Shown: piece after piece, positions 37,034 through 47,493 of the stretch
How the letters are laid out: every line of letters begins with the position of its first letter
Position numbering within the stretch: the first letter of the stretch is position 1
Source: Caballeronia telluris
Lineage (GTDB): Bacteria > Pseudomonadota > Gammaproteobacteria > Burkholderiales > Burkholderiaceae
Reading direction: 5' to 3'
DNA: 64,000 nt
Assembly: GCF_001544495.1 (NCBI RefSeq)
Contig: NZ_FCNZ02000005.1
Span: 1-64,000, forward strand
The notes under the pieces: model-generated
What the model was told of the DNA's origin: nothing
The model's input: the letters and a program-made list of their open reading frames with translations, nothing else
Databases searched by the model: none
Position numbers and translations under genes: made by a program

Positions 37034-37201
37034 GGCGACTGTCCTGTCCCCGGATCGCGAGCCGTCCGAAACCGACGGTAAAAATCGCTGATAACAATGT
37101 CCGATTTAGCTGGGGTCGCCAAGCCGTGCGCGTTACAACCGTCTGCTATAACTATTAGGGACTTAAGGCCGAATGTAAGAACAAGAAATTTGGAGTGGAA
37201 C

Positions 37202-39583
37202 ATGCCGCACGCCAGAATCGCATTGATCCTCGGAACTTCAGTGTGTGACGCGTTTAAGCCAAGGCATCGACGACTCGCGGCAGGGCATCCCCTTCGTGCG
37301 ATCGCTTCGATGTTGTTCACGATGCAACTCGCCCATGCAGGTCCACTGCCCGAGGCCGGCAACTTCGTTGCGGGCACGGGCGCGATTCGCGCAAATGGTA
37401 GCGCCCTCGACATCACGCAGACCACGACGCGCGGCGTCATCGACTGGCGCAGCTTTTCGATTGGCAGCGGCAACAGGGTCAACGTCGACAATGGATCGGG
37501 CGCAACGCTTAGCCGCGTGACAGGCATCGACCGGTCGATCATCGACGGCAAGTTGAACGCGACAGGCAGCTTCTATCTCATCAATCCGCATGGCGTGCTG
37601 GTCGGGACGAGCGGCATCGTCACGACAGGCGGGCGCTTCGTTGCATCCACGCTCGACATGACCAACGACGCCTTCATGAAAGGCGGCCCGCTCACGCTTA
37701 CCGGCGATAGCTGCGGCGTCGTCGTCAACCTCGGCAAAATCGGTTCGAGCGAGGGCGATGTGTTCCTGATCTCGCACGCGAGCGTCGTGAACGAGGGCAC
37801 GGTAGAGGCGCCGCGCGGAACAGTCGAACTCGCCGCGGGCAGTCAGGTGTTGCTCAAGGATTCGACGAGCGGTTCGCAGGTGTTCGTGCAAGCGGGCAGC
37901 CAGGGCAACGTGACCAACGAGGGTGCGATCCGCGCTGCGCAGATCAATCTGCAAGCCGCCGATGGCAACATCTTCGCGCTCGCGGGCAAGAACAGCGAGT
38001 TGCGCGCGGCCGGCACCGCGACGCGTGACGGTCACGTGTGGCTCGTCGCCGATAGCGGCACTGTGGAAAGTCACGGGTATGTAGGCGCATCGAATGCGAA
38101 CGGCAGCGGTGGCACAGTAGATACCACGGCGCGAACGTTCGATCTCGATTACGTCGTCGTGGATGCCGCGCAATGGAACGTGAGCGCGCCCGCCTACGTG
38201 GCCGGCCCGCGATCCGCTGCAACGTTGGCGAGGAACCTGTCGCGCGGCACGTCGATCACCGTGAACGCGACGGGCACGCAAGACTCGAGCGGCGACATCG
38301 ACGTGCAGTCGGCGTTGCGCTGGAGCGGCGACGCATCGCTCACATTGAACGCGCAGCACTCGGTGAATGTGAGCCCCCTTGCGACAGTCGGGAACACGGG
38401 CGCGGGCAATCTGACCTTGCGCGCGGACGCTGGCGCGATCGACAACGCAGGCAGCGTAACCAACGGCGGCACGATCGACTGGTCGCAAAGCACGGGCACC
38501 GTCGCGGCGCTCTATGACATGAACGGGACCTACACCGCAGGCGCGATACGCAGCAATCCCGCATGGAGCCCAGCGGGCTACAGCGGTCTCAAGACGCAAG
38601 TTACCGCTTACGAACTCGTCAATTCGATCGACGATCTCGCTCGCATTTCGAGCGATCTCGCGGGGACCTATGCGCTCGGCAAGGACATCGACGCAAGCAC
38701 GTCGACCACCCATTTCACTTCGCTCGGCAGCCGCACGAACACGGCGTTCAACGGCCAGTTCGATGGCATGGACCATGTCATCAAGGGCATCAAGATAACG
38801 GGCTACGACGAGACCGATCCTTCGTACCTCGCCTACGTCGGCCTCTTTTCGACGATCGGCAGTGCAGGCGTGGTGCGCAATGTCGGGATCGTCGATTCGT
38901 CAGCGAACTCGTTCGTCGCGGCGGTCGGCCTGCTTGCAGGGACGAACAACGGACTCATCACGCATGCGTATACGTCGGGTGACGTGTCACCGTTCAATGC
39001 CTTTTCCGGTGCGGGCGCGGGCGGCCTCGTGGGCATCAACAACGGCATCATCGAACGCTCGGGCAGCAGCGCAACGGTCACGGGTTCGGGAGAACTGGGC
39101 GGCCTCGTCGCGACGAACAACGGCCTGATCAGGCAGTCCTACGCGAGCGGTTCGGTTAGCGGCACCGCGCTAACCGGAGCAGGCGGTCTCGTCGGCGTGA
39201 ACGAAGGGACGATCCGGCAATCGTATGCGTCGGGCTCGGCTGGCGCGCTCGACACGGGCGGTCTGGTCGACTTCAACACAGGGACGATCACCGAATCGTT
39301 CGCGGCGACGTCGATACCGTCGGGCGTGCCGCCTTCGGCCGGCGGCATCGTGCGCAATAACACCGGCACGATGGGACGCGACGTGTACTGGAACACGCAA
39401 ACGACGGGCCGCACCAACGGTGTCTTCGAGGGCACGGCGGTTCCTTCAGCGAACGGTTTGACGACCGCGCAAATGAGCGTCGTATCGAGCTTCGGCCCGA
39501 CCTGGAATTTCGGGCAGAACGGCGTGTGGGTGATGCCGGCTGGCGCGACTCATCCGGTTCTGAAATGGCAGGTTGAACATTGA
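37202..39583 (+). CDS. TpsA-like filamentous-hemagglutinin-domain exoprotein with GLUG repeats
   Basis: The 793-residue protein has an unusually long, Arg-rich signal region ending QLAHAG (about residue 46). A TPS/hemagglutinin-activity domain follows (about 50-310: RSFSIGSGNRVNVDNGSG, FYLINPHGVLVGTSGI, GSQVLLKDS), then a beta-helix linker, and from about 590 a run of GLUG-type repeats (GGLVGINNGII, GGLVATNNGLI, GGLVGVNEGTI, GGLVDFNTGTI). Such proteins are exported by an outer-membrane TpsB partner and act as adhesins or host-interaction factors. No TpsB gene is in this window. GGAG sits six to seven bases before ATG 37202, which I prefer to an upstream in-frame ATG. Confidence 0.8.
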   Translation: MPHARIALILGTSVCDAFKPRHRRLAAGHPLRAIASMLFTMQLAHAGPLPEAGNFVAGTGAIRANGSALDITQTTTRGVIDWRSFSIGSGNRVNVDNGSGATLSRVTGIDRSIIDGKLNATGSFYLINPHGVLVGTSGIVTTGGRFVASTLDMTNDAFMKGGPLTLTGDSCGVVVNLGKIGSSEGDVFLISHASVVNEGTVEAPRGTVELAAGSQVLLKDSTSGSQVFVQAGSQGNVTNEGAIRAAQINLQAADGNIFALAGKNSELRAAGTATRDGHVWLVADSGTVESHGYVGASNANGSGGTVDTTARTFDLDYVVVDAAQWNVSAPAYVAGPRSAATLARNLSRGTSITVNATGTQDSSGDIDVQSALRWSGDASLTLNAQHSVNVSPLATVGNTGAGNLTLRADAGAIDNAGSVTNGGTIDWSQSTGTVAALYDMNGTYTAGAIRSNPAWSPAGYSGLKTQVTAYELVNSIDDLARISSDLAGTYALGKDIDASTSTTHFTSLGSRTNTAFNGQFDGMDHVIKGIKITGYDETDPSYLAYVGLFSTIGSAGVVRNVGIVDSSANSFVAAVGLLAGTNNGLITHAYTSGDVSPFNAFSGAGAGGLVGINNGIIERSGSSATVTGSGELGGLVATNNGLIRQSYASGSVSGTALTGAGGLVGVNEGTIRQSYASGSAGALDTGGLVDFNTGTITESFAATSIPSGVPPSAGGIVRNNTGTMGRDVYWNTQTTGRTNGVFEGTAVPSANGLTTAQMSVVSSFGPTWNFGQNGVWVMPAGATHPVLKWQVEH

Positions 39584-39590
39584 TAAAAAA

Positions 39591-39623
39591 ATGGCGCCGC
39601 AGGCATACAGCCTGCGGCGCCAT
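39591..39623 (-). terminator. Rho-independent terminator of acnB
   Basis: A perfect 14-bp stem (atggcgccgcaggc at 39591-39604, pairing with 39610-39623) with a 5-base loop is followed on the minus strand by a run of seven T (39584-39590). It is 59 bases past the acnB stop. On the plus strand it directly follows the adhesin stop but lacks a T-run there, so it mainly serves acnB. Confidence 0.9.
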
Positions 39624-39681
39624 GTCATGCCGCTACGACGACGCTGCGACGCCAACGACACGTCGCAGCCCGATAGCATGC

Positions 39682-42267
39682 TTACGTCGTCACGGTATCG
39701 GCCACTTCCTTGAAGTCCTCGATCTGGTCGAAGTTCATGTATTGATAGATCTTGTCGCCGTCGGCGTTGAGCACGCCCATGTCGGCCATGTACTCGTCCT
39801 TGGTCGGGATCTTGCCTAAGCGCGAGCAGATCGCCGCCAGTTCCGCCGAGCCGAGATACACGTTCGTATTCTTGCCGAGACGATTCGGGAAGTTACGCGT
39901 CGAGGTCGACATGACCGTCGCGCCTTCACGCACCTGCGCCTGGTTGCCCATGCACAGCGAGCAGCCCGGCATTTCGGTACGCGCACCGGCTGTGCCGAAG
40001 ACGCCGTAGTGGCCCTCCTCGGTCAACTGCTTCTGGTCCATCTTGGTCGGCGGGGCCACCCACAGCTTGACCGGAATGTCGCGCTTGCCTTCCAGCAGCT
40101 TCGACGCGGCACGGAAATGGCCGATGTTGGTCATGCACGAGCCAATGAACACCTCGTCGATCTTGGCACCGGCCACGTCCGACAGCGTCTTCACGTCGTC
40201 CGGATCATTCGGGCAGGCCACGATCGGCTCGTGGATGTCGGCCAGGTCGATCTCGATGACCGCCGCGTACTCGGCGTCGGCATCCGGCGACAGCAGTTGC
40301 GGATCGGCGAGCCACTGCTCCATCCCCTGGATGCGGCGCTGCAGGCTGCGCGGGTCCTGGTAGCCCTGGGCGATCATCCACTTCAGCAGCGTGACGTTGC
40401 TGCGAAGATATTCGATGATCGGCTCCTTGTTCAGGTGGACCGTGCAACCGGCGGCCGAGCGCTCGGCGGAAGCGTCCGACAATTCGAACGCCTGCTCGAC
40501 CTTCAGTTCGGGCAAGCCCTCGATTTCGAGAATGCGGCCGGAGAAGATGTTCTTCTTGCCTTGCTTGGCAACCGTCAGCATGCCTTGCTTGATCGCGTAC
40601 AGCGGGATCGCGTTGACCAGATCACGCAGCGTCACGCCCGGCTGCATCTTGCCCTTGAAGCGGACCAGCACCGATTCCGGCATGTCGAGCGGCATCGTGC
40701 CGGTGGCGGCCGCGAACGCGACCAGACCCGACCCAGCCGGAAAACTGATGCCGATCGGGAAGCGGGTGTGCGAGTCGCCGCCGGTGCCCACGGTGTCGGG
40801 CAGCAGCATGCGGTTCAGCCACGAGTGGATCACGCCATCGCCCGGACGCAACGAGATGCCCCCACGGTTGCTGATGAAGTTCGGCAGGGTCTGGTGGGTC
40901 TTCACGTCCACCGGCTTCGGATAGGCGGCCGTATGACAGAACGACTGCATGACGAGGTCGGCCGAGAAGCCGAGGCACGCCAGATCCTTCAGTTCGTCGC
41001 GCGTCATGGGGCCAGTGGTGTCCTGCGAGCCGACCGAAGTCATCTTGGGTTCGCAGTACGTGCCCGGACGGACGCCCTGCCCAGCCGGCAAGCCGCAAGC
41101 GCGGCCGACCATCTTCTGGGCCAGCGAGAAACCCTTGCCGCTGTCGGCGGGCTGCTGCGGCAGGCGGAACAAGGTCGACGGCGCCAGACCCAGCGCTTCA
41201 CGTGCCTTGACGGTTAGTCCGCGGCCGATGATCAGGGGAATGCGGCCGCCGGCGCGCACTTCATCGAAGAGCACGTCCGACTTGACCTGAAACTCGGCGA
41301 TCACTTCGCCGTTCTTCAGTGCACGGCCTTCGTACGGGCGCAGTTCGACCACGTCGCCCATTTCCATCTTCGATACGTCGAGTTCGATCGGCAGCGCGCC
41401 GGCGTCTTCCATCGTGTTGTAGAAGATCGGGGCGATCTTGCTGCCCAGGCACACGCCGCCGAAGCGCTTGTTCGGAATAAAGGGGATGTCCTCACCCGTG
41501 AACCACAACACCGAGTTGGTGGCCGACTTGCGCGAAGAGCCGGTGCCGACGACGTCGCCGACGTACGCCACCAGGTGGCCCTTTTCCTTCAACGACTCGA
41601 TGAACTTGATCGGACCACGCTTGCCGTCTTCTTCCGGGGTGAGGCCGGGACGGGCGTTCTTGAGCATCGCCAGCGCGTGCATCGGGATGTCCGGACGGGT
41701 GGTGGCATCCGGAGCCGGCGACAGGTCGTCAGTGTTGGTTTCGCCCGTCACCTTGAAGACGGTAATCGTCAGGCTTTGCGGCACTTCCGGACGGCTCGTG
41801 AACCATTCGGCGTCGGCCCAGCTTTGCATCACGGCACGTGCGTTGGCATTGCCCTTGTCGGCCAGTTCCTTGACGTCGTGGAACTGGTCGAACATCAGCA
41901 GGGTTTTCTTCAGCGCCTCGGCGGCCACGGCCGCCACTTCGGCGTCGGACAGCAGTTCGATCAGCGGCTGGATGTTGTAGCCGCCCAGCATCGTGCCGAG
42001 CAGTTCGGTGGCGCGCGCGCGCGAAATCAGCGCGCAGGCGGTCTCGCCTTTGGCGACGGCGGCCAGAAAGCCCGCCTTCACGCGGGCGGCTTCGTCCACG
42101 CCGGCGGGCACGCGGTGGGTGATCAGGTCGAGCAGGGTCTGCTCGTCACCTTCGGGCGGATTCGCCAGCAACTCGACCAATTCGGCGGTTTGCTGCGCCG
42201 TCAGCGGCAAGGGAGGAATGCCGAGCGCGGCGCGTGCGGCTACGTGAGCACGATAGTTTTCAAGCAT
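39682..42267 (-). CDS. acnB: Aconitate hydratase B
   Basis: The 861-residue protein matches AcnB in length and order: an N-terminal HEAT-like domain ([19 protein letters not shown]), the swivel domain, and the catalytic part with [20 protein letters not shown], the iron-sulfur cysteines in [10 protein letters not shown] and [10 protein letters not shown], and [12 protein letters not shown]. It interconverts citrate and isocitrate in the TCA cycle and, in many bacteria, hydrates 2-methyl-cis-aconitate. Apo-AcnB can bind mRNA. An operator-like repeat array lies 109 bases upstream, and a clear terminator follows. It is a core gene among accessory DNA. Confidence 0.97.
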   Translation of the reverse strand: MLENYRAHVAARAALGIPPLPLTAQQTAELVELLANPPEGDEQTLLDLITHRVPAGVDEAARVKAGFLAAVAKGETACALISRARATELLGTMLGGYNIQPLIELLSDAEVAAVAAEALKKTLLMFDQFHDVKELADKGNANARAVMQSWADAEWFTSRPEVPQSLTITVFKVTGETNTDDLSPAPDATTRPDIPMHALAMLKNARPGLTPEEDGKRGPIKFIESLKEKGHLVAYVGDVVGTGSSRKSATNSVLWFTGEDIPFIPNKRFGGVCLGSKIAPIFYNTMEDAGALPIELDVSKMEMGDVVELRPYEGRALKNGEVIAEFQVKSDVLFDEVRAGGRIPLIIGRGLTVKAREALGLAPSTLFRLPQQPADSGKGFSLAQKMVGRACGLPAGQGVRPGTYCEPKMTSVGSQDTTGPMTRDELKDLACLGFSADLVMQSFCHTAAYPKPVDVKTHQTLPNFISNRGGISLRPGDGVIHSWLNRMLLPDTVGTGGDSHTRFPIGISFPAGSGLVAFAAATGTMPLDMPESVLVRFKGKMQPGVTLRDLVNAIPLYAIKQGMLTVAKQGKKNIFSGRILEIEGLPELKVEQAFELSDASAERSAAGCTVHLNKEPIIEYLRSNVTLLKWMIAQGYQDPRSLQRRIQGMEQWLADPQLLSPDADAEYAAVIEIDLADIHEPIVACPNDPDDVKTLSDVAGAKIDEVFIGSCMTNIGHFRAASKLLEGKRDIPVKLWVAPPTKMDQKQLTEEGHYGVFGTAGARTEMPGCSLCMGNQAQVREGATVMSTSTRNFPNRLGKNTNVYLGSAELAAICSRLGKIPTKDEYMADMGVLNADGDKIYQYMNFDQIEDFKEVADTVTT

Positions 42268-42375
42268 GGGACACCGTTTGTATTGCGTTTCAGGGGAGCC
42301 TTTCCAGACACGCCGAGGCTGTTCCGGGCACTACTTTGGCTGCAATTTTAATTACGATGTGACCGTGTGTCAAAC

Positions 42376-42403
42376 GTCTTATGTCTTATGTCTTATATAA
42401 GAC
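42376..42403. promoter_or_regulatory. Heptad-repeat/palindrome operator candidate upstream of acnB
   Basis: GTCTTAT occurs three times in direct tandem (42376, 42383, 42390), and the third copy forms a perfect 14-bp palindrome with ATAAGAC (42390-42403). The array sits in the only AT-rich stretch between acnB and the next gene. The shape fits a dimeric GntR- or similar-type regulator with cooperative binding. The cognate regulator is not in this window. Confidence 0.65.
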
Positions 42404-42833
42404 TTACAAAAGAAACGTCGAAATCGGAGACCATGAGGGACAGTCGTAGCGTTCGTGCGACATCTGGCGGTTCGCCTGAGCCCTTTGTCCAGCGTGCCTC
42501 GGCGCGAAAATCGCGCGGCGCCGAGCAGGTCCGCAGATGCCGTGCAAATGAACAGGTAGGGCAAGCATTCTTTCAGACTGGGCGTGCCTGCGAACGTGTC
42601 GCGCCGGAATGCTCGGACCGAAGCGGTCGATGGAAGAAAAAATACGCTTGCTCGGCCTGGAGTCGTGGCGTGGTCGAAGCGAGAAGCCTGCGGCTTCCCA
42701 CCCCTCCCAAGAGGCACGTGGATAATCGAGGGCGGATGGCCGTTATCCGGGCAGCTTCCGCCGTCGAATTAATTCGCCCACGACTCGCAGCAGAAGCACG
42801 ACATTTTCCAGCGTTTGCGGTGCAACGCGATGG
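42404..42833. other. About 430 bases without a gene
   Basis: Between the acnB operator and the downstream end of the next minus-strand gene. Short frames on both strands lack family character and ribosome binding sites. I see no hairpin followed by a T-run. Confidence 0.45.
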
Positions 42834-43457
42834 CTAGTTTTCCGTCCGGTCCTGCAACCAATGCGGGGCTGAACTGACCTTCCCGTTTGCCACTTCGCCG
42901 CAGTAGTCGCGCTTCGAGAACTTGTCCTTTGCGCGAGCGGCGGGCACACCAACCCAATGCATGTTGGTGTTTTCTTGAAGCGTTCCGTCCTTGGCGGATG
43001 TCGTTCGCGAGTCGTCACGCTCCGCGAAACCGACGCTGACCGGTCCAGTGATCTTGCGCTGGTCATTGAGCGGCCACGAGCAGACCATCAAATAGCGAGG
43101 GGCCTGTTCGTTCGTCAGCGGTGGCTTGGGCGTAGAGAAGCGGCGCCTGACGGTCGCCAGTGCCTGCGTAGGCTGATATTCGGTTTGCCCCAGCCACGTC
43201 ACGTTTCCCGCATCGTCAACGCCGAATGCTGCCGAAGCTCCAGGGTTTTGCGGCCGACCTGGAACGGGCAGACTGGCGTTGAAGACGTAAGACTGTCTGC
43301 CCTTGTGCTGTCCGCGGTAGACAACCGTACCCATTGCCCAAGCCATTGCCTGCGGCTCGGGCTGCGCCGGGACTTGCGCCAGTGCCGGACTGATCCCGAT
43401 TGCGGCAGCGAGCGCCAGCATGGCTGTACGAAAGCCGATTGGTCGTTGTACGAGCAT
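42834..43457 (-). CDS. Secreted protein of unknown function
   Basis: The 207-residue protein has a signal peptide (cleavage near ISPALAQ, residue 28). The mature part reads as beta-rich with AFGVDDAGNVTWLGQTEY, LMVCSWPLNDQRKITGPVSV and only two cysteines (about residues 130 and 190), which could form a disulfide. GGAAGGG lies just before the ATG. I do not recognise a family, and no operon partner is evident. Confidence 0.65.
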   Translation of the reverse strand: MLVQRPIGFRTAMLALAAAIGISPALAQVPAQPEPQAMAWAMGTVVYRGQHKGRQSYVFNASLPVPGRPQNPGASAAFGVDDAGNVTWLGQTEYQPTQALATVRRRFSTPKPPLTNEQAPRYLMVCSWPLNDQRKITGPVSVGFAERDDSRTTSAKDGTLQENTNMHWVGVPAARAKDKFSKRDYCGEVANGKVSSAPHWLQDRTEN

Positions 43458-43700
43458 ATGCCCTTCCCACCCGTTGATTGACTGACGTTGCCATCGTCAT
43501 GCCGCGTGGATCACGGGATCGTCGCAGCGAATGCATCCAAGGTCGCGCGTTTCCCGCCCTTGGAGGACTGTATGGCATGTAGCAAAAAACGTCTACGCGA
43601 ACTGCGCGATCTTAGAGGGAAGGATAAGTCAGCGCATTGCCGCAGAATGAAACGAGGTCTTGGCAGTTCCGAGCCGGAATCTCTTCGTCGCATCAACACT

Positions 43701-44081
43701 TCACTGATTCGCCACCCACCATGTCGTTCCCGCTGCATCGCGGAAGCCGCCTCTGAAATCGTCATCTGGATGCTTGCGTTCAGGTGGCTGCACCGGCTGC
43801 GCGCCGTGCCGAATCGCGCGGTCATAGACGGCTTGCGCATCCGCGACATAGACGTGGACATGCGGCGCCGCACTTTGCTCTGCGGTTACGCCGCCGCCGA
43901 TCATCACGATGCTGTCGTCGATGCGAACTTCCGCGTGCATCAACGTCCCATCGGATCGATCGACGCGACGCGTCACTGCGCCGTCGAACACGCCCTCCAG
44001 GAAGCGGATGATGTCCTCGGCATTGACGCAGATGAGATACGGACTGACCGACGGATAGCTCGCTGGCTTCCATTCACTCAT
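43701..44081 (-). CDS. VOC-superfamily (PhnB/glyoxalase-like) protein
   Basis: The 126-residue protein has the YLICVNAEDIIRFLEGVFDG start, HAEVRIDDSIVMIGGG, VHVYVADAQAVYDRAIRHGA and the closing FRDAAGTTWWVANQ of PhnB-type VOC proteins. These bind small ligands or metals as dimers; enzymatic and resistance roles both occur in the family. It is preceded on its strand by about 180 bases without a gene. Confidence 0.82.
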   Translation of the reverse strand: MSEWKPASYPSVSPYLICVNAEDIIRFLEGVFDGAVTRRVDRSDGTLMHAEVRIDDSIVMIGGGVTAEQSAAPHVHVYVADAQAVYDRAIRHGAQPVQPPERKHPDDDFRGGFRDAAGTTWWVANQ

Positions 44082-44258
44082 GATCGAATCCTGTCTGAAG
44101 ATGACCCGGGGCGCTCAGCGTAACGTAAAGATTGTCCGTGACCGATATTGGCGCAAGCGGCGATGCTATGCTGCCTGCGACTCTTGAAGACCCCTCGACA
44201 GAGGTTCTTGTTAGTGCGCCCTCGTTCGAGCGCGATCAAACACTCCTCGCGCCGCGCC

Positions 44259-45386
44259 CTAAACAATACTGTCCAACGCCTTGGCGAACCTGGCAACAGC
44301 GCCTTCGACGTCATGCAGTTTGTCCAGTCCGAATAACCCGATGCGGAAGGTCTTGAAGTCGTCAGGCTCGTCGCATTGCAGGGGGACGCCGGGCGCGATC
44401 TGCAAGCCGGCGTCGGCGAACTTCTTCCCGGATCGTATGCCGTCATCGTCCGTGTAGCTGACCACGACGCCCGGAGCCTCAAAACCTTCGGCCGCCACGC
44501 TTTTGAAACCTGCGCCAGTCAAGAGCGAGCGAATGCGCTTGCCGAGTTCAAGCTGCTCCACTCTCACTTTGTCGAAGCCGTAAGACTCGGTTTCCTTTAT
44601 GACGTCACGCAGCGTCGCGAGACTGTCCGTGGGCAGCGTCGCGTGGTACGCGAACCCGCCGTGCTCGTAAGCTTCCATGATCTGCAGCCATTTGCGAAGA
44701 TCGCAGGAGAAACTGGTGCTGGTGGTCAGCTCGATTCTTTCGCGGGCGAGAGGGCTGAGCATGACCAGCGCGCAGCAAGGTGACGCGCTCCATCCTTTTT
44801 GCGGTGCGCTGATGAGGACATCGACGCCGCTCGCCTGCATATCCACCCAGACCGTACCGGAGGCGATGCAATCCAGTACGAACATGCCGCCGACGGCATG
44901 AACGGCGTCGGACACCGCGCGCAAATAGACGTCAGGCAGCATCATTCCGGATGCGGTTTCGACATGCGGCGCAAAGACCAGATCCGGCTTGTTTTCCTTG
45001 ATCGCAGCGACCACTTCTTCGATCGGAGGCGGCGCATAGGCGGCCTGCCTGCCTTGTTGGACCGGTCGCGCCTTCAACACCAACGATTCAGACGGAATGC
45101 CGCCCATGTCGAAAATCTGCGACCAGCGGAAACTGAACCAGCCATTGCGGATGACCAGGCACTTCCTGTTCGTCGCGAACTGCCGGGCAACGGCTTCCAT
45201 GCCGAAGGTCCCGCTGCCCGGAACGACGACGGCCGACTTCGCGTTGTAGACTTTTTTCAGCGCGGCGGAAATATCGCGCATGACGCCCTGAAAGAGCGCC
45301 GACATGTGATTGATCGATCGGTCGGTGTAAACGACGGAATATTCGAGGAGGCCCTCGCGGTCGACATGGGGAAGTAATCCTGGCAC
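44259..45386 (-). CDS. Class V PLP-dependent aminotransferase (alanine/serine-glyoxylate type)
   Basis: The 375-residue fold-type I aminotransferase has GSGTFGMEAVARQF (cofactor phosphate loop), APHVETASGM, the Asp of FVLDCIASG and the PLP lysine in SAPQKGWSASP. Relatives transaminate alanine, serine or aspartate with glyoxylate, or phosphonates. The GTG at 45386 has GGAG six bases upstream. A broken LysR gene is encoded divergently just upstream and may once have regulated it. Confidence 0.85.
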   Translation of the reverse strand: MPGLLPHVDREGLLEYSVVYTDRSINHMSALFQGVMRDISAALKKVYNAKSAVVVPGSGTFGMEAVARQFATNRKCLVIRNGWFSFRWSQIFDMGGIPSESLVLKARPVQQGRQAAYAPPPIEEVVAAIKENKPDLVFAPHVETASGMMLPDVYLRAVSDAVHAVGGMFVLDCIASGTVWVDMQASGVDVLISAPQKGWSASPCCALVMLSPLARERIELTTSTSFSCDLRKWLQIMEAYEHGGFAYHATLPTDSLATLRDVIKETESYGFDKVRVEQLELGKRIRSLLTGAGFKSVAAEGFEAPGVVVSYTDDDGIRSGKKFADAGLQIAPGVPLQCDEPDDFKTFRIGLFGLDKLHDVEGAVARFAKALDSIV

Positions 45387-45484
45387 GGTCGTCTCCGGTG
45401 ATAGACGAATAAACGAATCGAATACAGATTCTAACTAAAGCCACCGGCAACGGCACTCGGCCGAGCAAAACCGCGCTTTCGCCG

Positions 45485-45946
45485 ATGGCGCCGCGCTTCG
45501 CGTCTTCGGGGACGACGGCGTCGAACGGCGCGCTGGATCTCGCGATCGGCTATCTGGGCAAGATGGGAGAGAACCTGCATCAGCAGCCGCTGTTTAGGCG
45601 CTCACTCGTCGGCATCGTCAAAGGCGGCGCGACGCGCAAGAAGGTGTGGATGACGCTCGATGAGTTCGTCGGGCGCAAGCATGTGGTCGCGGGCACGCTC
45701 GCGCTCACGAACCAGTCCTCGTCGCCACGTCCGATTTCATTGCGGCCGTGCCCGATAAACTCGCCGAGTGTTCTCGCGGCTCGCGGATGTCGACGTGTTT
45801 TCGTTGCCGATCAAGCTTCCCGATCTGACGGTCCAGCAGTTCTGCGCGCGCGGCATCACAACGATGCAAGACACAGGTGGTTCAGAGAACTTGTCGCCGA
45901 AACGCTCGGGCAAACGGGTTACCGGCCGCCGCCGCGAAACCCGTAA
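45485..45946 (+). pseudogene. LysR-family regulator, C-terminal remnant
   Basis: Only the inducer-binding half is recognisable: GALDLAIGYLGKMGENLHQQPLF and RSLVGIVKGGATRKKVWMTL in one frame, DVDVFSLPIKLPDLTVQQF in another, then ARHHNDARHRWFRELVAETL in a third. The helix-turn-helix is absent and at least two frameshifts are present. It is placed divergently from the aminotransferase gene. Confidence 0.65.
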
Positions 45947-45996
45947 GCCCGCACGTCAATCGGTGAGCTGCGCGGCAACGCGCAGCCGATGCACAA

Positions 45997-46731
45997 CTAC
46001 GCAATGGCTTCGGCCTGACGCGTACGCGGCAGCATCCGTTCGAACTCACGCTTGACGATGCCGTAGCATTCACACGCGCGCGCCTCGAGCGCAGCGCGAT
46101 CGAGCACCTTGATGCAACCGCGGCTGTGCTGAATCAGCCCCGCGTCATGGAGCTTGCCCGCTGCTTCCGTGACACCCTCGCGACGCACGCCGAGCATGTC
46201 CGCGATCATCTGCTGCGTCACGCGAAACTGGTCGGACGAAGTGCGGTCTGCCTGGATCAACAGCCAGCGGCACAACTGCTTGGCGAGCGCATGATGGCGA
46301 TTGCACGCGGCCGTCTGCGCCACTTGCGTCAGCAGCGCTTGCATATACAGAAGCATCACGCGACGCAGAAAATCGGAGCGGCCGAAGTGTTCGCGCAACG
46401 CACTTGCGCTCATCCGATAAGCGAAACCCGCAGCCTGAACCTGAACGCGAGTGGGCATCGTATCGCCGCCGGTCAGCACGGGCACGCCCGTCATCCCTTC
46501 ACGGCCCACTGCCGCCACTTCGACCGAACCACCGTCTTCCATCGTGTGCAGAAGCGAGACGATGGCCGTGGTCGGAAAATACACGTGATGAATGCGCTGG
46601 CCCGAATCGCACAGCAGTTGCTCGGTGCGCAATTGAACGAGTTCGAGATGAGGTGCGATGGCTTGCCATTCATGCGCCGGAAGCGCGCCCAACAAATGAT
46701 TGCCGTGCAGGTCGGACTGAAGGGTCAACAT
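45997..46731 (-). CDS. Crp/Fnr-family transcriptional regulator
   Basis: The 244-residue protein has a cyclic-nucleotide-binding-type beta barrel (about 25-140: VYFPTTAIVSLLHTM, EVAAVGREGMTGVPVL) and a C-terminal winged helix (about 160-225: VTQQMIADMLGVRREGVTEAAGKL). No Fnr-type cysteine cluster is seen at the N-terminus, and the cAMP site residues are not conserved, so it is a non-classical member of a Burkholderia-common group. ATG 46731 begins the domain; the frame is open further upstream. Confidence 0.87.
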   Translation of the reverse strand: MLTLQSDLHGNHLLGALPAHEWQAIAPHLELVQLRTEQLLCDSGQRIHHVYFPTTAIVSLLHTMEDGGSVEVAAVGREGMTGVPVLTGGDTMPTRVQVQAAGFAYRMSASALREHFGRSDFLRRVMLLYMQALLTQVAQTAACNRHHALAKQLCRWLLIQADRTSSDQFRVTQQMIADMLGVRREGVTEAAGKLHDAGLIQHSRGCIKVLDRAALEARACECYGIVKREFERMLPRTRQAEAIA

Positions 46732-47493
46732 GATTTTCTTTCGCCTGGTCTGTGCGCGATGCGCTGTACTTTTTCCGGTCCGCTTCCGCTTCGTGAACGC
46801 ATCTGCGGCGTTTATCGAAATTTGGCGTGACCGGCCCCGTAGCACTGTTATTGCCGCTCGTTCGACGCGGGTTGGCGGCTGTTCTTGTGCTTTGTCGTAC
46901 ATAAGCGAGAGGCGTGCCAGCGACCGAAAAGCGCCTACCAGTAAGCGGGATCACGGAATGTCCCGCAACGTACGGTAGGCGTTCAGGCGGATTTGATTCA
47001 GTTTTGAACAGACGAAAAGAACATGCCGGTCGCCGAAGGCGGTTTCATGGCCGCATCGGAAACGGGTGTAGCGTTTGCGCGCTTTCATCGACGGGATTCG
47101 TTCGACACCGCGCTCGAATCAAACGCTGGCCCAAAGACGTGCGTCGGAAATGTTGCAAACCTGGTCGTCGCCATGTCAGGAAGCGTGCACCACGAAGGCG
47201 CCCGCCACCTCGGCGCCCAGTGCAGCAGGCCATTGGTTCGTTCACGTCGTTCGCTTAAGCGGCTCAGACGGACATCGCGCAAGCCAAATGAAAACGTTGC
47301 ATTTGCGAGAGTGGCGCAGGCTGCGCTGGCGAGCCGACTTTCGGCATCACGTGCGCCAGCGCGCTCTCGCGGTTTGAAATCGCGCGGCGTTACTCAGCCT
47401 CGCCGGATGGCGCAGCTATCAGGAAGCACGCCACAGCATTCGGGAGCGCAGTCCGATGTAATAGAAGGCCCGCGCGTTTCTCACCGGCTCAAG
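46732..47493. other. About 760 bases without a recognised gene
   Basis: The stretch holds the promoter side of the Crp/Fnr gene and the 3' side of the RNase-like lipoprotein gene. Several open frames cross it on the plus strand but none has family character, a good start or composition like a real gene. It could hide a small RNA or decayed genes, but I see no firm sign. Confidence 0.4.

Noticed and set aside
37238-38776. 512-residue open frame on the minus strand inside the adhesin gene
   Set aside because: It is Arg/Ala-rich and without motifs; the plus-strand TPS and GLUG features explain the region.
38990-39330. Tandem DNA repeats or CRISPR-like array in the adhesin gene
   Set aside because: The repeats are protein-level GLUG motifs with diverged DNA and no regular spacer pattern.
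46732-47493. Plus-strand frame running from about 47023 to 47805 as a gene
   Set aside because: It overlaps the RNase-like lipoprotein gene antisense, lacks a family match and has a motif-poor, Arg/Ser-rich translation.
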